A DNA stretch of 64,000 bases from Charina bottae (Eukaryota > Chordata > Lepidosauria > Squamata > Charinaidae), in contig JALMGJ010000003.1 of NCBI GenBank assembly GCA_023362775.1, forward strand, positions 46,889,916 through 46,953,915, read 5' to 3'. The position numbers were made by a program, and so were the translations under genes. How positions within the stretch are numbered: position 1 is the stretch's first letter; every line of letters starts with the position of its first letter. The notes beneath the pieces were generated by a model, which had not been told where the DNA came from, ran no database searches, and saw only the letters and a list, made by a program, of their open reading frames with translations. Shown piece after piece: positions 57,152-64,000 of the stretch.

Positions 57152-57589
57152 CTGAAATGAACCCAAGAGAAAAATAAATTAGACAAATAAGCATATACAC
57201 TTGTTTCAATTTTTTATAGGGAAAGACAGTTTTTCCTCCATTGCTGCCAATAGCCTTAAATACAGAGAAGACTGGTCAACTTGATTTACAAATAAAGAGG
57301 CATCTTGGAAACAGACATCAAATAAGTGGAAGACAACACAAAATCTATCTAAAAGATCTGTTTAATAGTGGGATATATCAGCCACAATTGAAAGAAGAAA
57401 AGCGTTGATTTGTAGCAAATTCTACAATACATAATTTTCATTTAAATGGAATAAATGTTCTGCAGGAAAGAATTCCAACTGCAGGGAATTTTCACCTGGT
57501 CTGAGGGGGGCCTCTTCTTTCTGACCCAAACTTTCTTCTTTAGAGGAAGGGGTTTCTTTTTCGTTAGCAGAAGTATAGCAAGTTGCAAA

Positions 57590-57626
57590 AGGATCCCCGT
57601 TGGGGGAGATGGGCGGTAATATAAAT

Positions 57627-57675
<49 letters not shown>
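57590..57675 (+). mobile_element. LINE 3' tail with (TAAA)n
   Basis: The text 'ggagatgggcggtaatataa' followed by (TAAA)n is another CR1/L2-type tail remnant, without coding sequence. Confidence 0.6.
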
Positions 57676-57679
<4 letters not shown>

Positions 57680-60334
57680 CAAATCCAGATTTGAGTCATG
57701 GTATGAGAGGTACAAGGACTTTTAACCCTTTGATACCTACAAAGATCCCTAGACTCCTATCTACACTGGGGGGAAAGTCTCTGTTGGGAAGTGTCTTTCA
57801 GTTGCAAGTTGCAGGTATAGGAAAACAAAGCAAATTAGAGAAAATGAGGGTAGCTTTATAATTTTATCCCTGATCCAAAAAGAGCCAGCATCCAAATTTT
57901 GCCTCTGATCCAAATCAAGCCTAAAATCTTCATTGGAGTGAACAGATTTTCTTCTTTCAATATAAATATCAGTTGACATCTTATGTGTGTATGAGGCTGG
58001 ATGGGAAAGCATGGGGTGGCTTTTATGTATGTATGACAACAACATATACAGAGATGGATGTGCAGAGATGGCATGCATGAATGTTTGGGATGGCAAGGAA
58101 GGGAATGGAAAAAGAATGTGCTGTCAGTAGAATAAAACATAAAAGTTCAATAGATTAATTGGGCTTTAGGGCACAAAATTAGGGCTTGACATTTCCTGTG
58201 TTCTCTGCTAAGAGCCAGAAAATATGGACTATCCCACTGCAAAATTTCTTCCCAAATCAACATTAGTAGCAGGATGGTATGATGGTGGAACACAACTGCA
58301 GTTTTGGACATTCCATACAATCCAATCTTCAATAATTTGCCGATGAAATTTTGTTCCGCACTATGAAAGATTAGTTTTCCATTATTTATCTATGGTAATA
58401 CATGATCAGAATCAAAGAAGGATGAAATTATGGGAAGGTAAGTTAGATTGGCTTTTACTGAATTTTCAAAACAAAAATTGTTGAAAACAAATTCAGAATT
58501 TCTCGGATCTGAACTATAATGATATGCAAGATCACTTTAAAAAATCAAAAGCATTCCCAACCTTTTATACATTCACTCATCTTCCAAAGGATATTGTAAA
58601 GAAGGAAGGAAAAGCATAAGTCCGTTTTGCAATATCCCTTAACAGGTAACGAAGACCATTAATCTGCACATTCCAATGTGTAATATGGTTGCATTCTTGC
58701 ACACAATTATATTTATGTAAGAATTGACTGAATAAAATGAGCTATGCATTCCTCAGCCCAATCAAGCTTACTTAGAATTAAGTCAAATTTATCTTGCCTG
58801 GATATACATTTCCCCATAGCAGTTAGGGTGAGGTGCTACAGATTTGTATAGGGACCTTCTATGCATCCCAAAAAACTGTCCTCTATAAAATTACTAAACC
58901 TGCTATCATAGTTAATACCTCTGACTAAATCCTGAATAATTAAGTATATCCTTTGCCTAAAAAGTGTACTCACTCGCATTAACATACAATACTTGTAAAA
59001 GCTAAGTATATATCACATACAAAACAAAGAATGAATTCTCAATTTACAGCAATAGTATTTAGACTACACAAAGTTGTTAACAATTCAAAATGTACCTTTT
59101 TACAACAATGGGGGGAAAGGTTTTGGTGGTAAATAGTTTCTGCAATCTGAAATGATGCTTAATATTGGCTTCAAGAGAAAATAACATCCATCCCCACCCC
59201 AAATGGTCTTTTCTCCTCCTTTTCTTTTTCTGTACTACAGTATGTGAAAACTCTTCCTTCTGGATTCACTTTAATGAACAACTGGTCGAAACTGCATCCC
59301 GAGGGGGAAAACAGAACTGTGACTCCCACTTTGATCTCTTCCCCATGGAGAAATTCGCTCCCTGCCTAGCTTGCAAGATGTTCATTTGATTGACGTTTGC
59401 TCTGATGTGCAAAGCGCTTTGAACTTCAGACATTTAATTCCCATCAGGCAGCAGTCATTTTTATTCTCCTTCAACAAGATTTACAAGCAGAAGATCAGCA
59501 AATGGAGAAGATAAAATAAATTTGCAGAAGCTTTGAATCTTACATCAAAATAGTGTTCGTGTAAGCTCCAACTGGATTTTATTCAGCCACTATTCACAAG
59601 TAAATCAACTTGTATGCAGTTTCAGTTTTATAAAATGAAGAAAGAGAAATGGGCATATCAAAATGCTACTCATCAGCTGAATGTGATTACTATGTTAAGA
59701 TCCCCTGTTATTTTGCCATTCATTCTTTAAATTTCTGTGAAGATGTTTCATTCTCCTCTTCCCCAAGACCAGCTAGAGAACAAAATCATTCAAAAACCAC
59801 AGCTTTCTTTAGAATGCTGAAACTAATATGTTTTATTAATGGCCAGCCATGTTCTTGTAATCAATATTTTATTTGCATACTGCAGAACTAAAATAAATAA
59901 AGCAAACAGCATTTTTTAAAAGTTCCAAGTATATAAGCTAATAATGGAGGCCTGATTTGAAGGCATATAAGCACAGTAACCAACATTCATCTGACTAACT
60001 AAGGGACTATCCAAACATCTGGATAAAAGAAACACAGTTCTATGGCATTACCCGGATACTGGATTCAGCATAAGAACACCTGATGCTAGGAATTCTGTTG
60101 TATCATCAAATTCATTTAGCAATTAGGGGGAGCTGAGCTGAGAGGGAGTAATAATAACTCTGCAGTGGCATGCCCTTGCTCTACCATAAATGCATCCTGT
60201 GCTAAATATTGGCAATCATGTCCTTCCCTAAATTTTACACTATTTCCATAAACACCACCAAACATGTCCAATAGTTAGTGATTATGGAAATTGTAACTCA
60301 AAATATATGCAGGGTACCAGGTGGTTTATGTTTA
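57676..60334. other. CACHD1 intron, no feature seen
   Basis: AT-rich intron upstream of window exon 1. The missing upstream CACHD1 exon was searched for on the minus strand and not found. Confidence 0.5.
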
Positions 60335-60342
60335 ATATATCC

Positions 60343-60649
60343 CAGGGTTTCTCATCCAGGGTTCTGTGGAACCCTAGGGTTCCACGAGAGGTCACTAGGG
60401 GTTCCCTGGGAGATCACGATTTATTTAAAAACTATTTCAAACTCAGGCAACTTCACATTAAAGAGGTACGTTTGCTTCTTTCTTTTTAGTTTAAGAACAC
60501 TGTTAATGCATATACACAGGCCTACACATGAAACGAATATAATAATTTTGTAACTTCTGGCCTATATTTGAGCTTGAATGTACAGGGGTTCCCAAGGCCT
60601 GAAAAATATTTCAAGGGTTCCTCCAGGGTCAAAAGGTTGAGAAAGGCTG
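60343..60649. mobile_element. Non-autonomous hAT element, TIR CAGGGTTTCTCATCC
   Basis: The ends are CAGGGTTTCTCATCCAGGG and GGTTGAGAAAGGCTG. The 8-bp flanks are ATATATCC (60335-60342) and ATCTATCC (60650-60657), with one mismatch. It is the same family as 4229-4636 in the opposite orientation and lacks the microsatellite insertion. Confidence 0.88.
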
Positions 60650-60657
60650 ATCTATCC

Positions 60658-61461
60658 TATGCCTTTCTTATCCTACAAATTAGGCTGGATCACATAAATC
60701 CAGATGACCACTAAACGACAGCAAAGAGTTAAATTTTCTAAATCTGTTTGCTGTTATCTAATAGTTCCCAGATTTCTGCAGCCCAGACATTGTAGCCCTA
60801 AATTAAATCCTACAGTTTAACTTGTGCCTAACCCTATATATATAGTCCCCAAATTTACAAGATCATCAGACTTTCCTAACCTCTGCAACTATCTTCGCAT
60901 AGAGTTGAGATTATCCTGTACTAAAACCAAACCATTGTAGCATTCCTGACAATGTAACTGCATAAACAACTTGAAAGATTGGTATAGGAATTTCCTTATC
61001 TCTTCATTTCACAGCCGACAAGAGGACAGGTAAACAAAAGAAAGAGCTGTGATAAAGCTAAGCTGCAATAGCAAATATTTAAGCAGCTATTTTATAAGAG
61101 TGAGCCAGGCCACTTCTGAAGGAATTAGTGTAAATGATCTTCAAAAATAGATCTATAGGTTTACCTATGTCAATATTACATTAAGGTATCCAAGGCAGAG
61201 TGGTCAAGTAATAAGTTATAGAGTTAAATATTTCTCCAGTGCAGTTTTTTCATCAAATGAGATAAATAAAAGCAATACTTAAGATAAATCTTTTTTTAAA
61301 AAAAAATCATTAACATTAATTAAAGTACAGAAAACAAAATTTAGGCACATGTATGTTGAGTGTATCAGTTACCAAGGATTTAATGTGCTACCAATTTTAA
61401 AATTCTCAATAATTATCTTAAGATATTTAATAGTTTTAAATAGGTCTATAGTAGACACGAT
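60658..61461. other. CACHD1 intron, no feature seen
   Basis: No recognisable element. Confidence 0.5.
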
Positions 61462-61675
61462 GGCCATTCTGGAGTAGTGGTTAAAGGTGCTGGACTAGAA
61501 GTTAAGAGGCTATGACTTCTAGTCCTGCCTTAGGTCTGGAAACCAGATGGGTGACTCTGGGCCAGTCACTCTACCTTGGCTTTATAAGGGTGGCAATGGC
61601 AAAGCACTTCTGAAAATTTTGCCAAGAAATGTGCATGGACTTGGCCATGCAGTTGCCAGGAATCAAGACCGAGTT
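61462..61675 (+). mobile_element. tRNA-derived SINE with BovB-like tail
   Basis: The head is 'gtagtggttaaaggtgctgg' with 'tgacttctagtcctgcctta'. It is followed by 'gccaagaaatgtgcatggac', the same tail type as 19870-20102 (reversed) and 62397-62500. Confidence 0.8.
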
Positions 61676-62396
61676 CCAAAATAAAGAACAATGCATCCAA
61701 AATGCACTGGGCAATCAAAACAAAACATCTATAAAGCATTCAGCACAGTTTAATCTGGTTAATTTTCCTGGAAAAAAAACCTCCACAGGAGTATCCCGTA
61801 TTATTTAGCTAGTTCTACAAAATTCTTTCTAGCATGCATAAAACATTTGGCTCCTTTTTCTCTGGGCTAGAAAGAAAGAACAAACCTTGTTATCCCAGCT
61901 ATCTCTTCCAGCTCTAAGGAGCAAAAAAAACAAAACCCTGGAGTAGTATTTCTGAATGATGAAGAATACAATTGATTTTGTAGATGTGTACCTCAAGTCT
62001 TTCCATCTTGCAGTATTTTTTCAGATTCTGTGAATGGTCACGGGTTGTTTCCCAGAACTACATGAAATGAACAACTGCAGTGCGGTACAAATACCTCTAC
62101 TCCAGCTTTTAGAACTGTTATGTATTCCCTGTTCGCAATTCAAACATATTTACTGATTTCTGTACAGCTACTTCAAAGCCTCCAGTGAGTGCGTCTGGAC
62201 GCACGCCTGAATAGTAGCTCCTTTAAGATTAGTCTCTGCTATTTTTGGCATGGCTTAAAATAAGATGGGACAGGTGAGGTTTTGATCTTCTCAAAACTGC
62301 CATTATAAACCAATTCAAGTCTATTAAAATATACAAATAATATAATTATTTGTAGTAGTTTTGCATTTGTAGCAGTTTATCATTATAATTCAGGAA

Positions 62397-62500
62397 GAAG
62401 GCAATGGCAAACCACTTCTTAAAAACCTGGCCAAGAAAACTGCAGGGACTTGTCCAGGCAGTCTCTGAGAATTGGACACGATTGAACGGATTTAAAAAAA
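62397..62500 (+). mobile_element. 5'-truncated SINE (BovB-type tail)
   Basis: Only the 3' part remains ('ggcaatggcaaaccacttct' to 'gacacgattgaacggattt' and A-run). A perfect 18-bp duplication ATCATTATAATTCAGGAA flanks it (62379-62396, 62501-62518). Confidence 0.88.
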
Positions 62501-62649
62501 ATCATTATAATTCAGGAAATCTTAAGCTAGTAAAACAGAAGCATGTTTTTATATGACTGCCTAAAAGTCGTATGTTTATAGGAAACTCACTTGCAGACCC
62601 TGGCAGATGTCTGCTCAGACACTGACAATTAGTGCAATACATAACTGCA

Positions 62650-64000
62650 ATAACCAATGTGAATCCAAGATGGTGACCAGGAGCGAACGCTGACTGCTAC
62701 TGCTCCGAGGGGGTGGGGGGAGACTGCTGACTTTTTCTGAGCCCTGACTCCCATCCCCCACTTTGCTGCTTGCTGGTTGGGGTTTTTGGGGAGAGAGACT
62801 ATCAAGGGCATCCCAGCCTTATACCTGTGTGCCAGTTGTTGGAGCCCCCCGGATGGAACAGCAGAACGCGGCGGAGCGCGACAGCCCTCGCAGACTCCCA
62901 CGGACCATGGCAGTGCAGGAGCACTTAGCGGTGCAGCAGCGTGGAACAGTGGGCCAGGGTTTTGGGGGAGAGACTTTTGAGCCCCCCCCCGGCCTTATAC
63001 TGTGTACTGGTGTTGAGGAGCCCCCCGGATAGAGCAGCGGGACGCAGCGGGGCCTGGCGGTGCAGAGGAACCTTGACGGCGCAGGAGAGCTTGGAGGTGT
63101 GGTGCGGCAGCCTTTGGCAGCATGAACAGTGGGCCGGGCGCTCTCCGGGTGCAGTCCTTGGTGGCACGACCAGTGAAGCGGTGGGGTGGCTGATGTGCCC
63201 CCAGTGCGGTGGATCAGCAGGGCGATGAGCCCCCAGTGCAGCGGGCCGGCTTCGGTGGTGGCAAAATCCGGCGCAGTAAAGTGGACTGGGTGGCATGGCA
63301 GAGCTCGGCGACACGGTAGACCGGCCTGGCGGCCTCCTAGCACAACAAATCAGTGCGGGGGAAGTGGACCCCGATAACAAAGTCAGCGCAGTGGAGCGAA
63401 GCTTGGTGACAGGGGATATGAACTCTGGGGACTTTAGATCTCTTTACCAGAGCCCCTGGACTCTAGGCTCCTCTTCCAGTGCCCCCTGGACAAAGACCTG
63501 GGGTGGTGGTGGGGGGACGGCAAACCTTCATGGTCCCTGGCCCCTTCTAACAGCCCCCTGGATAAGGAGGGAGGATTGTGGGGGAGCATGGTCTGCGGAA
63601 CCCAACAATCCTAACAATCTCAACCAATTAAATTGGCCACCCCCAAATTAATTAAGGCAGGAGAGGGTTCCAGGGGTCCCTTAGTGTGAATGTGGTACTC
63701 CCCCCGTGGGTGAGAGACACGAGAAGGGGATCCAGGATTTTATGATTGTGCATAAGAGTACCCACCCCTGAGTGAGAGACAGGCGGTGGGTAGGAGTGGC
63801 TGAGGTGCCCCTCTTCGACTAGTGAGAGAGGTTGGGGGGGCACAATGGGGTGTGTGGGTGGTGGTCAGGACCCAACAGTGCCGAGAGCGAGAGCTGGTGC
63901 ACTGGGGGGACTGCCATCACCCAAGGGTGACTGTGTGTGAAAGGATGGATGTATGGGGTAAGGGACCCTTGTTTAAACCCAAGATTTCCAGACGTTCAGG
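62650..64000 (+). mobile_element. GC-rich tandem-monomer region, LINE 5' UTR-like (runs off window)
   Basis: A sharp change from AT-rich intron to GC-rich sequence begins after about 62650 near 'ccaagatggtgaccaggagc', which resembles the start of L1-type LINEs. Monomers of about 176-180 bp follow in tandem. 'ccccccggat(g/a)(g/a)a(a/g)cagc' occurs at about 62844 and 63021, and 'aacagtgggcc' at 62945 and 63125. The last part (63380-64000) is G-rich without monomers. No convincing ORF1 is reached. It sits in a CACHD1 intron, so it is not the gene's own promoter. Confidence 0.5.

Noticed and set aside
55958..56224. 88-codon ORF with a signal-peptide-like N-terminus (hydrophobic LALFLFLLP stretch)
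   Set aside because: No similarity recognised, no splice or promoter context, on the gene strand within an intron. Probably chance.
62650..64000. GC-rich region as the CACHD1 promoter or CpG island
   Set aside because: CACHD1 coding exons for residues before 'FDGNFN' are still missing to the right, so the promoter must lie beyond 64000. The monomer structure fits a mobile element better.

Overview
The window is a stretch of a squamate reptile (lizard or snake) nuclear genome, AT-rich and full of transposable elements. The lineage call rests on the repeats: a BovB/RTE LINE 3' end, several tRNA-derived squamate SINEs, 5S-rRNA-derived SINE pieces, and many non-autonomous hAT elements of reptile type. 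The one host gene is CACHD1 (VWFA and cache domain-containing protein 1, an alpha2delta-like single-pass membrane protein). It lies on the minus strand across almost the whole window.

Twenty-three internal coding exons of CACHD1 can be placed between 57151 (5' side) and 1325 (3' side). Every junction has GT/AG boundaries, the reading phases agree across all 22 introns, and together they give about 3,176 coding bases (about 1,058 codons). The first exons (signal peptide and N-terminal part) lie beyond 64000. The last exon (end of the cytoplasmic tail and 3' UTR) lies left of base 1. In order, the exons encode the alpha2delta-type N-terminal segment, the VWFA domain with a variant DxGxS MIDAS motif, the cache regions, a cysteine-rich membrane-proximal part, the transmembrane helix (exon 3559-3720) and the start of the cytoplasmic tail.

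The introns are an insertion archive. The most striking content is: (1) a family of at least nine non-autonomous hAT elements sharing a CAnnGCTTTCCAAA terminus. Each has 8-bp target-site duplications, including one nested pair (10947-11451) and one back-to-back pair with three copies of the same target site (18619-19061). (2) A 1.2-kb GC-rich hAT-like element (43926-45121, perfect 8-bp TSD) that appears to carry the start codon and N-terminal coding part of a BCL2L10/NR-13-like gene. It is itself inserted in an internally deleted LINE (42598-45766, 16-bp TSD). (3) A 285-bp insertion (26654-26938, 13-bp TSD) built around a perfect 115-bp inverted repeat, each arm holding a hammerhead-ribozyme-like core of the kind known from Penelope-like elements. 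A second, older hammerhead-like palindrome lies at 2735-2857. (4) GC-rich tandem monomers of about 178 bp at 62650-64000 that look like a retrotransposon 5' UTR.

There are no bacterial-type operons, CRISPR arrays, functional tRNA genes or functional rRNA genes. The hunt therefore concerns mobile elements and their captured or ribozyme content within the CACHD1 introns.
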